From contig CAYLOC010000092.1 in assembly GCA_964385195.1 (NCBI GenBank), positions 1 through 11,945 on the forward strand: a DNA stretch of 11,945 bases, written 5' to 3'. A model generated the notes under the pieces. It saw nothing but the letters and a program-made list of their open reading frames with translations, had not been told where the DNA came from and searched no databases. This document shows, piece by piece, positions 6,860 to 11,945 of the stretch; position 1 is the first letter of the stretch; the number at the start of each line of letters is the position of its first letter. This DNA comes from CAYLOC01 sp964385195. Its GTDB lineage: Bacteria > Actinomycetota > Actinomycetes > Propionibacteriales > Nocardioidaceae. A program made the position numbers and the translations under genes.

Positions 6860-6865
6860 AACCTA
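6860..6865 (-). promoter_or_regulatory. Putative -10 element (TAGGTT) for leaderless thyA
   Basis: TAGGTT is followed by exactly six G and the GTG start. The geometry is the same as at dapA, paaA, alkB and the lipoprotein gene. It implies that thyA-folA has its own promoter, separate from the upstream paa operon. Confidence 0.55.
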
Positions 6866-6870
6866 TGCGA

Positions 6871-6918
6871 TTCGTCCGACCGGGACGAGGGTGGTGACGC
6901 GGCGGCGGGTCGGACGAA
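6871..6918. repeat. 11-bp inverted repeat between paaE and thyA
   Basis: Ttcgtccgacc (6871-6881) and ggtcggacgaa (6908-6918) are perfect complements around a 26-base spacer. The repeat fills nearly the whole interval between the paaE stop at 6924 and the thyA -10. It may be a weak terminator for the paa operon (no T tract follows) or an operator flanking the thyA promoter -35 region. Confidence 0.5.
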
Positions 6919-6923
6919 CCGGC

Positions 6924-8009
6924 TCAGGCGTCGTAGTCGAGCACGACCTCGTCGCTGGTGGGGTGGCTCTGGCAGGTCAGGACGTATCCGGCCTCGACCT
7001 CGTCCGGCTCCAGCGCATAGTTGGTGTCCATCGCCACGGTGCCCTCGACGAGCTTGGCGCGGCAGGTGCCGCATACCCCGCCACGGCAGGCGTACGGCGC
7101 GTCGGCGCGCACTCGTAGCACCGCGTCGAGGACGGGGACGTCGTTGCTCTTGAGGCGGAACGCCGACCGGCGGCCGTCGAGGGTGATCGTCACCTCCGCG
7201 CCCTCGCCTTCCTGCACCTGCTCCGGCTCGCGCACCGGCGGCGGCTGGGTGTCGACGTGGAACAGCTCGGAGTGCACGTGCCGCTTGTCGACTCCCTGCT
7301 CGACCAGCGCGTCGCGGAGGTCGCTGACCATCTGGTGCGGGCCGCACAGCATCCACTCGTCGACGGTCTCGGTCGGGACCAGCGTCTCGGTGATCTTCGT
7401 CAGCCGTGCCTTGTCCAGCCGTCCGGAGAGGAGCTCGGAGTCCCGCGGCTCGCGGGTGAGCACGTGGACCAGGTGGAACCGGTCGGGGTAGGCGTCCTTG
7501 AGGTCCTCCAGCTCTTCGAGGAACATCACGGTACGGCTGGTGCGGTTGGAGTACAGCAGTGTGACGCGGCTGTGCGGCTCGGTGGCCAGGGTGGTGGCGA
7601 TGATCGACAGCAGCGGGGTGATGCCGCTGCCGGCGGCGATGGCGCAGTAGTGCTTGTGGTTCTCCGGGTCCAGTGGGGTGTGGAACCGGCCGAGCGGGGT
7701 CATCACGTCCAGCACGTCCCCGGGTTTGAGCCCGCTCACGGCGTAGCCGGAGAAGTGGCCGCCGGGGAGCACCTTCACCCCGACCTCCAGCCGTCCGGAG
7801 CCGGCCGGGGAGCAGATCGAGTAGCTGCGGCGTACGTCGTCACCGGCGAGCGTGGTGCGGATCGAGACGTGCTGGCCCTGGACGAACTCGTAGTCATCGC
7901 GGAGGTCTGCGGGTACGTCGAACCCGATGCGGACCGCGTCGTCGGTCAGCTGCTCCACCGCGTTGACGACCAACGGGTGGAAGACGGCGTGGCGGGGGCT
8001 GGGGCTCAT
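6924..8009 (-). CDS. paaE: Phenylacetyl-CoA epoxidase, reductase subunit PaaE
   Basis: This subunit passes electrons from NAD(P)H through FAD and a [2Fe-2S] cluster to the di-iron PaaA oxygenase in the cytoplasm. The 361 residues are laid out as in the family. The FAD domain has 'RRSYSICSPAG' (60-70). The NAD(P) domain has 'AAGSGITPLLSI' (125-136) and 'LCGPHQM' (221-227). The C-terminal plant-type ferredoxin domain carries Cys308, Cys313, Cys316 and Cys346 (C-X4-C-X2-C-X29-C). The start ATG at 8009 lies 15 bases after the paaD stop. It is the last gene of the paaABCDE operon. Confidence 0.96.
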   Translation of the reverse strand: MSPSPRHAVFHPLVVNAVEQLTDDAVRIGFDVPADLRDDYEFVQGQHVSIRTTLAGDDVRRSYSICSPAGSGRLEVGVKVLPGGHFSGYAVSGLKPGDVLDVMTPLGRFHTPLDPENHKHYCAIAAGSGITPLLSIIATTLATEPHSRVTLLYSNRTSRTVMFLEELEDLKDAYPDRFHLVHVLTREPRDSELLSGRLDKARLTKITETLVPTETVDEWMLCGPHQMVSDLRDALVEQGVDKRHVHSELFHVDTQPPPVREPEQVQEGEGAEVTITLDGRRSAFRLKSNDVPVLDAVLRVRADAPYACRGGVCGTCRAKLVEGTVAMDTNYALEPDEVEAGYVLTCQSHPTSDEVVLDYDA

Positions 8010-8024
8010 CGCTCGACGGGGCTC

Positions 8025-8618
8025 TCAGTGGGCCTTGAAGTGGTCGAACGGCTCGTGGCAGGCGTGGCAGACCCACAGCGACTTGCACGCGGTGGAGCCG
8101 AACCGGCTGAGCTCGGCGGTGTCCGGCGATCCGCACTGCGGGCAGCGGATGCTCAGCATCACGGTGACCTTCGTCGGGTCCCGCCGTTGCGGCGGGGCGA
8201 TGCCGTACTCGACCAGCTTGCGTTTGCCCGCCTCGCTCATCCAGTCCGTGGTCCAGGCGGGTGAGAGCACGATGTCGACCACCGCGTCGGCGAACCCGGC
8301 GTCGGCGAGCGCCTGGGAGACGTCGGTGCGGATCGTGTCCATCGCCGGGCAGCCGGAGTACGTCGGGGTGATGGTCACGTGCACCCGTCCGGCGTCGTCG
8401 GTGGTGACGTCGCGCAGGACGCCGAGATCCTCGATCGTCAGCACCGGGATCTCCGGGTCGACGACGGCAGCCGCCGCGTCGAAGGCCCGCTGCACCTGCG
8501 GNNNNNNNNNNNNNNNNNNNNNNNNNNNNNNNNNNNNNNNNNNNNNNNNNNNNNNNNNNNNNNNNNNNNNNNNNNNNNNNNNNNNNNNNNNNNNNNNNNN
8601 NTCCACGCCGGTCACCAT
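8025..8618 (-). CDS. paaD: Phenylacetyl-CoA epoxidase assembly protein PaaD (gap near the N-terminus)
   Basis: PaaD belongs to the MIP18/DUF59 family and is thought to help load iron into the epoxidase. The 158 residues after the gap contain 'VVDPEIPVLTIEDLGVLRD' (DUF59 start), 'YSGCPAMDTI' (conserved cysteine), and a C-terminal zinc-ribbon-like part with two Cys-X2-Cys pairs ('RCPQC' and 'VCHAC') plus Cys in 'STACKS', ending 'FDHFKAH'. The start is taken as ATG at 8618, in ATGGTGA overlapping the paaC stop by 7 bases; it reads Met-Val-Thr-Gly-Val before the 100 N. The 100-N spacing keeps the frame, but this may be coincidence since the gap length is unknown. A gap of truly 100 bases would give 197 residues, somewhat longer than I expect for the family. 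Confidence 0.9.
   Translation of the reverse strand: MVTGVXXXXXXXXXXXXXXXXXXXXXXXXXXXXXXXXXXPQVQRAFDAAAAVVDPEIPVLTIEDLGVLRDVTTDDAGRVHVTITPTYSGCPAMDTIRTDVSQALADAGFADAVVDIVLSPAWTTDWMSEAGKRKLVEYGIAPPQRRDPTKVTVMLSIRCPQCGSPDTAELSRFGSTACKSLWVCHACHEPFDHFKAH
8502..8601. other. Assembly gap (100 N) within the 5' end of paaD
   Basis: The gap starts five codons after the presumed paaD start and ends just before the conserved DUF59 region. The true length is unknown; a shorter real gap would fit the usual PaaD length better. Confidence 0.95.
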
Positions 8619-9406
8619 GTCGCCCCCGGGTGGGAGCGGGCGAGGTACTGCATCTCCGCGAGCAGGTGGCCCATCTGCTCGGTGTGCACCCCGCGGCGGC
8701 CGCCGGTGTGGGCGACGTTGGTCTCGGGGACTTCCAGGGTCGCCTCGGTCAGGACCTGCTCCACCTCGCTCAGCACCGGGTCGCGCAGGGCCGCCGGGTC
8801 CACCGCGACGCCGCCGGCGGCAAGCCGCTGGGTGAGGTCGTCGGTCTCGAACAGCTCCGCGACGTAGGGCCACAGCTGCTCCAGCGCGTCGGTCATCCGG
8901 CGGTGCGACTCCTCGGTGCCGTCGCCGAGCCGCAGCGTCCACTGGGTGGCGTGGTCCCGGTGGTAGGCGACCTCTTTGACCGCCTTCGCCGCGATCGCCG
9001 CCAGCGTCTCGTCGGCCGAGCCGGTGAGCCCGTCGTACAACCGGTACTGGTACGTGGCCAGGACGAGCATCCGGGCGACGGTGAAGCCGAAGTCGCCGCG
9101 GTCGAGCTCGAAGATCTGCGCGTTGTGGAAGTCGCGCTCGTCGCGGAAGTAGGCCAGGTCGTCCTCGTCGCGGCCGGCGCCTTCCAGCTCACCCGCGTAG
9201 GTGAGCAGGGAGCGGGCCTGGCCGAGCAGGTCCAGCCCGATGTTGGCCAGCGCGACGTCTTCCTCCAGCTGCGGGGCGGCCGCGATCCAACCGCCCATCC
9301 GCTGCGCGTAGACCAGCGCGTCGTCGCCCAGCCGCAGCGCATACTCCGACTTGTCAGACGCTGAGCACGTCATGACGTGTGGTACTTCTGACAAGTCGGG
9401 GGTCAT
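8612..9406 (-). CDS. paaC: Phenylacetyl-CoA epoxidase structural subunit PaaC, with an N-terminal extension encoded by a palindrome
   Basis: PaaC is the ferritin-like partner of PaaA in the epoxidase core and is structural rather than catalytic. The family sequence starts at 'EYALRLGDDALVYAQRMG' (residues 21-38). It continues through 'NIGLDLLGQARSLL' (55-68) and 'KEVAYHRDHATQW' (144-156) to 'HLLAEMQYLARSHPGATW' (247-264). Residues 3-21 are not typical of the family; they are the in-frame translation of a 54-bp palindrome. The ATG at 9406 overlaps the paaB stop by 4 bases (ATGA) and gives 264 residues. An ATG at 9373, at the exact centre of the palindrome, would give 253 residues. No strong Shine-Dalgarno sequence precedes either; GAAGG lies about 14 bases before 9406. 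Confidence 0.95.
   Translation of the reverse strand: MTPDLSEVPHVMTCSASDKSEYALRLGDDALVYAQRMGGWIAAAPQLEEDVALANIGLDLLGQARSLLTYAGELEGAGRDEDDLAYFRDERDFHNAQIFELDRGDFGFTVARMLVLATYQYRLYDGLTGSADETLAAIAAKAVKEVAYHRDHATQWTLRLGDGTEESHRRMTDALEQLWPYVAELFETDDLTQRLAAGGVAVDPAALRDPVLSEVEQVLTEATLEVPETNVAHTGGRRGVHTEQMGHLLAEMQYLARSHPGATW
9346..9399. repeat. 54-bp palindromic element fused into the start of paaC
   Basis: Outer arms ccgacttgtcaga (9346-9358) and tctgacaagtcgg (9387-9399) are perfect 13-bp complements. The centre, cacgtcatgacgtg (9366-9379), is a perfect 14-bp palindrome on the same axis. Only the 7-base stretches between these parts are mostly unpaired, so 21 of 27 positions pair. On the minus strand it is open and encodes PaaC residues 3-21. 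It resembles a dispersed palindromic element; no second copy is visible in this window. Confidence 0.85.
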
Positions 9407-9723
9407 AGGTGCTGCACGCCTTCGGGGACGTGGTAGAAGGTGGGGTGCCGGTAGACCTTGTCGCCGGCGGGGTCGAAGAACGCGTCCTTCTCGTCCGGGC
9501 TGCTCGCGGTCACGGCGGCGGCCGGCACCACCCAGATGGAGACGCCTTCCTGCCGGCGGGTGTAGAGGTCACGGGCGTTGCGCACGGCCATCGCGGCATC
9601 CGGGGCATGCAGGCTGCCGACGTGCTGGTGCGCCAGGCCCCGACGGGAGCGCACGAACACCTCCCACAACGGCCATTCGCTGCGGGGTACGGCGGACCTG
9701 GCGGCCTGCGTGTCGCCACTCAT
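9403..9723 (-). CDS. paaB: Phenylacetyl-CoA epoxidase subunit PaaB
   Basis: This 106-residue small subunit bridges PaaA-PaaC units in the multicomponent epoxidase. Family hallmarks are 'WPLWEVFVRSRRGLAHQHVG' (17-36), 'APDAAMAVRNARDLYTRR' (40-57), 'SIWVVPA' (62-68) and the ending 'YHVPEGVQHL' (97-106). The ATG at 9723 overlaps the paaA stop as ATGA, and GAGG lies about seven bases upstream, so this start is preferred over the in-frame ATG at 9918, which lies inside paaA. Its stop overlaps the paaC start. Confidence 0.96.
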   Translation of the reverse strand: MSGDTQAARSAVPRSEWPLWEVFVRSRRGLAHQHVGSLHAPDAAMAVRNARDLYTRRQEGVSIWVVPAAAVTASSPDEKDAFFDPAGDKVYRHPTFYHVPEGVQHL

Positions 9724-10658
9724 GCTGCCGCCTCGGCGCGGGCGCGCTGCTTCTCGGCGTACGCCGCGGCGGCATCGCGCACCCAGGCGCCCTCCTCGTG
9801 GGCGCGGCGGCGGTGAGCCATCCGCTGGGCGTTGCACGGCCCGTTGCCCTTGATCACCTCGAACAGCTCGGTGAAGTCGATCTCGCCGAAGTCGTAGTGG
9901 CCACGCTCGTCGTTCCACGCGATCTCCGGGTCGGGCAGGTCAAGGCCGAGTGCCTCGGCCTGCGGCACTGTCATGTCCACGAACCGCTGCCGCAGCTCGT
10001 CGTTGCTGAACCGCTTGATGCCCCATGCCATCGACTGTGCCGAGTGCGGCGAGTCAGCGTCGGGTGGGCCGAACATCATCAGCGACGGCCACCACCACCG
10101 GTTCACCGCGTCCTGGGCCATGGCGTGCTGGGCGTCGGTCCCGTGCGAGAGGGTGTTGAGGATCTCGAAGCCCTGGCGCTGGTGGAACGACTCCTCCTTG
10201 CAGATGCGCACCATCGCCCGGGCGTACGGTCCGTAGGAGCAGCGGCACAGCGGCACCTGGTTGACGATCGCCGCGCCGTCGACCAGCCAGCCGATCGCAC
10301 CGATGTCGGCCCAGGTCAGCGTGGGGTAGTTGAAGATCGAGGAGTACTTCTGCTTGCCGCTGTGCAGCTTGTCCAGCAGCTCGGACCGGTCGACGCCGAG
10401 GGTCTCCGCCCCCGCGTAGAGGTAGAGGCCGTGCCCGGCCTCGTCTTGCACCTTGGCCATCAAGATGGCCTTGCGGCGCAGGCTTGGTGCGCGGCTGATC
10501 CAGTTGCCTTCCGGCTGCATGCCGATGATCTCTGAATGCGCGTGCTGGGCCATCTGCCGGATCAGCGTCTTGCGGTAGGCCTCGGGCATCGCGTCTCGCG
10601 GCTCGATCCGCGCGTCGGAGTCGATGAGGGCCTGGAACGAGGCGTCGTTGTCGTCCAT
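9720..10658 (-). CDS. paaA: Phenylacetyl-CoA epoxidase catalytic subunit PaaA
   Basis: PaaA is the di-iron oxygenase that converts phenylacetyl-CoA to its ring-1,2-epoxide, the step that makes the aromatic ring ready for opening. At 312 residues it has normal length. Iron ligands expected from the E. coli enzyme are all present with a one-residue shift: Glu43 in 'HSEIIG', Glu73 and His76 in 'QDEAGH', Asp127 in 'LVDGAA', and Glu156 and His159 in 'KEESFH'. 'GNGPCNAQR' (271-279) is also typical. It is the first gene of paaABCDE. The ATG at 10658 follows TAGACT and six bases, so the message is probably leaderless. Confidence 0.97.
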   Translation of the reverse strand: MDDNDASFQALIDSDARIEPRDAMPEAYRKTLIRQMAQHAHSEIIGMQPEGNWISRAPSLRRKAILMAKVQDEAGHGLYLYAGAETLGVDRSELLDKLHSGKQKYSSIFNYPTLTWADIGAIGWLVDGAAIVNQVPLCRCSYGPYARAMVRICKEESFHQRQGFEILNTLSHGTDAQHAMAQDAVNRWWWPSLMMFGPPDADSPHSAQSMAWGIKRFSNDELRQRFVDMTVPQAEALGLDLPDPEIAWNDERGHYDFGEIDFTELFEVIKGNGPCNAQRMAHRRRAHEEGAWVRDAAAAYAEKQRARAEAAA

Positions 10659-10664
10659 GCCCCG

Positions 10665-10670
10665 AGTCTA
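10665..10670 (-). promoter_or_regulatory. Putative -10 element (TAGACT) for leaderless paaA
   Basis: TAGACT ends six bases before the ATG at 10658. The -35 position (about 10688-10694) holds TTCGTT/TCGTTC, a weak match. Farther upstream an imperfectly placed inverted repeat gacgtgc/gcacgtc (10696-10702 and 10727-10733) could be a regulator site; no paa regulator gene is in the window. Confidence 0.55.
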
Positions 10671-10737
10671 GCCGATTTGTGACACTTGAACGAACGACGT
10701 GCAGGCAGATGTAACACGCGTACCACGCACGTCACGG

Positions 10738-10753
10738 TCGAACTCACGTTCGA
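10738..10753. promoter_or_regulatory. LexA operator (SOS box) controlling alkB
   Basis: TCGAACTCACGTTCGA is a perfect match to the actinobacterial SOS box TCGAAC-N4-GTTCGA known from mycobacteria. It lies 19 bases before the alkB ATG. Its left half occupies the -35 position, with a 17-base spacer to the TACGCT -10, so bound LexA would block RNA polymerase. The divergent paaA promoter is about 68 bases away and is less likely to be affected. Confidence 0.85.
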
Positions 10754-10760
10754 AGCACGC

Positions 10761-10766
10761 TACGCT
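10761..10766 (+). promoter_or_regulatory. -10 element (TACGCT) for leaderless alkB
   Basis: TACGCT is followed by six bases and the ATG at 10773. TCGAAC lies 17 bases upstream as the -35. The arrangement predicts transcription starting at the start codon. Confidence 0.65.
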
Positions 10767-10772
10767 GGGGCT

Positions 10773-11405
10773 ATGGCTGTTCCGTTCCAGGGGTCGCTGC
10801 TGGACCAGGAGGTCGCCGAGCCCGCGCTGGGAGCGCTGGGCCGCGGAGTCCGTCGTACGCCGCTGTCCGACGGCGCGTGGGTGGATGTGCTCCCCGGCTG
10901 GGTAGCCGGTTCGGACACGCTGTTCTGCCGGTTGGTCGACGACGTGCCCTGGCACGAGGAGCGCCGCCGGATGTATGACCGCACCGTCGACGTACCGCGG
11001 CTGCTGTGCTTCTACGACGAGTCCGACCCGCTGCCGCACCCGCTCCTGGAACGCGCCCGGGACCAGCTCAGCCGACACTACGCCGACGAGCTCGGCGAGC
11101 CGTTCCGTACTGCCGGGCTGTGCTACTACCGCGACGGCCGCGACAGCGTGGCCTGGCACGGGGACCGGATCGGGCGCGGCAACCGCGAGGACACCATGGT
11201 CGCGATCGTCTCCCTTGGTGCGGCGCGGCGGCTGTCGCTGCGTCCCCGCGGCGGCGGTACGTCGATCGGGTTCCCACTCGGGCACGGTGACCTGATCGTG
11301 ATGGGCGGGTCGTGTCAGCGGACCTGGGAGCACGCGATCTTGAAGTCGGCCCGTCCCGTGGGCCCCCGGATCAGCGTGCAGTTCCGGCCCCGCGGCGTCC
11401 GTTAG
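10773..11405 (+). CDS. alkB: AlkB-family 2-oxoglutarate/Fe(II) dioxygenase (alkylated DNA repair)
   Basis: This 210-residue protein belongs to the AlkB family, which oxidatively removes alkyl groups from bases such as 1-methyladenine and 3-methylcytosine. The iron facial triad is visible: His129 and Asp131 in 'AWHGDRIG', and His187 in 'TWEHAI'. The 2-oxoglutarate-binding Arg199 and Arg205 lie in 'PRISVQFR' (198-205). 'SLGAARRLSLRPR' (147-159) and 'HGDLIVMGG' (171-179) fit the double-stranded beta-helix core, and 'YYRDGRDSVAWHGD' fits the nucleotide-recognition lid. The frame is open upstream to 10686, but the ATG at 10773 is chosen because it follows the -10 by six bases and homologues begin near 'FQGSLL'. 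The SOS box upstream implies DNA-damage induction. Confidence 0.93.
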   Translation: MAVPFQGSLLDQEVAEPALGALGRGVRRTPLSDGAWVDVLPGWVAGSDTLFCRLVDDVPWHEERRRMYDRTVDVPRLLCFYDESDPLPHPLLERARDQLSRHYADELGEPFRTAGLCYYRDGRDSVAWHGDRIGRGNREDTMVAIVSLGAARRLSLRPRGGGTSIGFPLGHGDLIVMGGSCQRTWEHAILKSARPVGPRISVQFRPRGVR

Positions 11406-11408
11406 CCT
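11403..11408 (+). promoter_or_regulatory. Putative -10 element (TAGCCT) for the PEBP lipoprotein gene
   Basis: TAGCCT begins with the TAG stop codon of alkB and is followed by six bases and the GTG at 11415. The geometry matches the other starts. It would give the lipoprotein gene its own leaderless transcript in addition to read-through from alkB. Confidence 0.45.
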
Positions 11409-11414
11409 GACACG

Positions 11415-11945
11415 GTGCGCCGACGAGCATGGCGAGCATGGGCAGTGCTGGGTCTGTCGCTGCTGCTGACCGCGTGCGCTGGTGGTGGCAACAACGCCGA
11501 CCACGCGCCGGCACCGAGCGTCCCGAACACCCTCACGGTGTCCAGCCAGGCGATCCCCGACGGCGGACCGCTGCCGACCCGGTTCACCTGCGACGGCGCG
11601 GGTACCTCGCCGCCGCTGTCCTGGCACGGCGCGCCGGCTGACGCCCAGGCGTTCGCACTGGTCGTGGACGACCCGGACGCTCCTGGTGGCACCTACTACC
11701 ACTGGCTCGTCGTCGACATCCCGTCCGGAACCACGTCGGTCGCCGCCGGAGCAACACCGGCCGGCGGGGTCCCAGGAGAGAACTCCGCGGGTTCGACCGG
11801 GTTCACCCCGCCGTGCCCACCGAGCGGAACCCACCACTACCGCTTCACCGTCTACGCGTTGAGCGAGCCGACCGGGTTGACGCAAGGTTTCGGTATCGAC
11901 GACGGGCTCGCTGCGATCACCGACGCCGCGATCGCCCGCGGCCGA
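11415..11945 (+). CDS. PEBP/YbhB-YbcL family lipoprotein (3' truncated by the window)
   Basis: The visible 177 residues encode a secreted lipoprotein. A basic N-terminus and hydrophobic stretch lead to the lipobox 'LLTAC' with Cys21, followed by a flexible linker to about residue 37. The phosphatidylethanolamine-binding/Raf-kinase-inhibitor-like fold follows. Its hallmark segments are 'LVVDDPDAPGGTYYHWLVV' (82-100), with the ligand-site Asp and His, and 'CPPSGTHHYRFTVYAL' (134-149). The frame is open to the window end at 'AAIARGR', which in this family is usually within some ten residues of the C-terminus. The exact role of bacterial members is unclear. The GTG start at 11415 lies nine bases after the alkB stop; no Shine-Dalgarno sequence is seen. 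Confidence 0.9.
   Translation, partial: MRRRAWRAWAVLGLSLLLTACAGGGNNADHAPAPSVPNTLTVSSQAIPDGGPLPTRFTCDGAGTSPPLSWHGAPADAQAFALVVDDPDAPGGTYYHWLVVDIPSGTTSVAAGATPAGGVPGENSAGSTGFTPPCPPSGTHHYRFTVYALSEPTGLTQGFGIDDGLAAITDAAIARGR

Noticed and set aside
4982..7153. Very long plus-strand open frame opposite dapA, folA, thyA and paaE
   Set aside because: It is antisense shadow coding typical of GC-rich DNA, crosses a gap, and the opposite strand holds intact genes with catalytic motifs.
9724..9918. Longer PaaB starting at the in-frame ATG at 9918
   Set aside because: The extra residues overlap paaA coding sequence and are shadow-like; the ATG at 9723 has a GAGG site, an ATGA overlap and the normal PaaB length.
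10668..11885. 405-residue minus-strand frame opposite alkB and the lipoprotein gene
   Set aside because: Shadow of two plus-strand genes that have intact AlkB and PEBP motifs and good promoters.
1..11945. tRNA, rRNA, insertion sequence or prophage features
   Set aside because: No cloverleaf-like stretch, rRNA core, transposase, integrase or terminal inverted repeat with target duplication was seen by eye.

Overview
The window is high-GC DNA with compact, overlapping genes on the minus strand. It reads as an actinobacterial chromosome. Three things point to the Pseudonocardiales/Corynebacteriales side: the thyA-folA-dapA-rnj neighbourhood, a mycobacterial-type LexA box, and start codons preceded directly by a -10 hexamer. 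No genus can be named from the sequence alone. Three runs of exactly 100 N (1229-1328, 5975-6074, 8502-8601) are assembly gaps of unknown true length, and each one cuts a gene.

Layout from right to left, in the direction of most transcription. At the right edge are two plus-strand genes: an AlkB-type 2OG-Fe(II) dioxygenase (10773-11405), and a PEBP/YbhB-type lipoprotein (11415 to the window end, 3' truncated). Divergent from them is the minus-strand operon paaA-paaB-paaC-paaD-paaE (10658 to 6924), encoding the phenylacetyl-CoA epoxidase, the oxygenase of aerobic phenylacetate breakdown. Next is thyA-folA (6853 to 5513), the dTMP synthesis and folate recycling pair. Last is a tightly overlapped run from 5313 to 9: dapA, ribonuclease J, a polytopic MFS-like membrane protein, an ECF-type sigma factor and a small unknown protein. 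All four junctions in this run overlap by 1 to 8 bases.

Regulation visible in the sequence. Five starts (dapA, thyA, paaA, alkB and the lipoprotein gene) share one arrangement: a TANNNT hexamer, exactly six bases, then the start codon. This is the signature of leaderless transcripts. The alkB promoter also carries a perfect actinobacterial SOS box, TCGAAC-N4-GTTCGA, whose left half occupies the -35 position, so alkB is probably repressed by LexA and induced by DNA damage. A 16-bp perfect hairpin separates folA from dapA.

Most unusual points. (1) A 54-bp near-perfect palindrome at the paaB/paaC junction is translated in frame as an N-terminal extension of PaaC; it looks like an inserted palindromic element that now supplies the start codon. 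(2) A 21-bp tandem repeat encodes an Asp-Thr-Gly-Pro-Ala-Glu-Ser heptad at the C-terminal end of the MFS-like protein, runs into an assembly gap, and lies just upstream of the sigma-factor gene. (3) The SOS box sits on alkB. The rest of the window is ordinary metabolism and shows no wholly new system.
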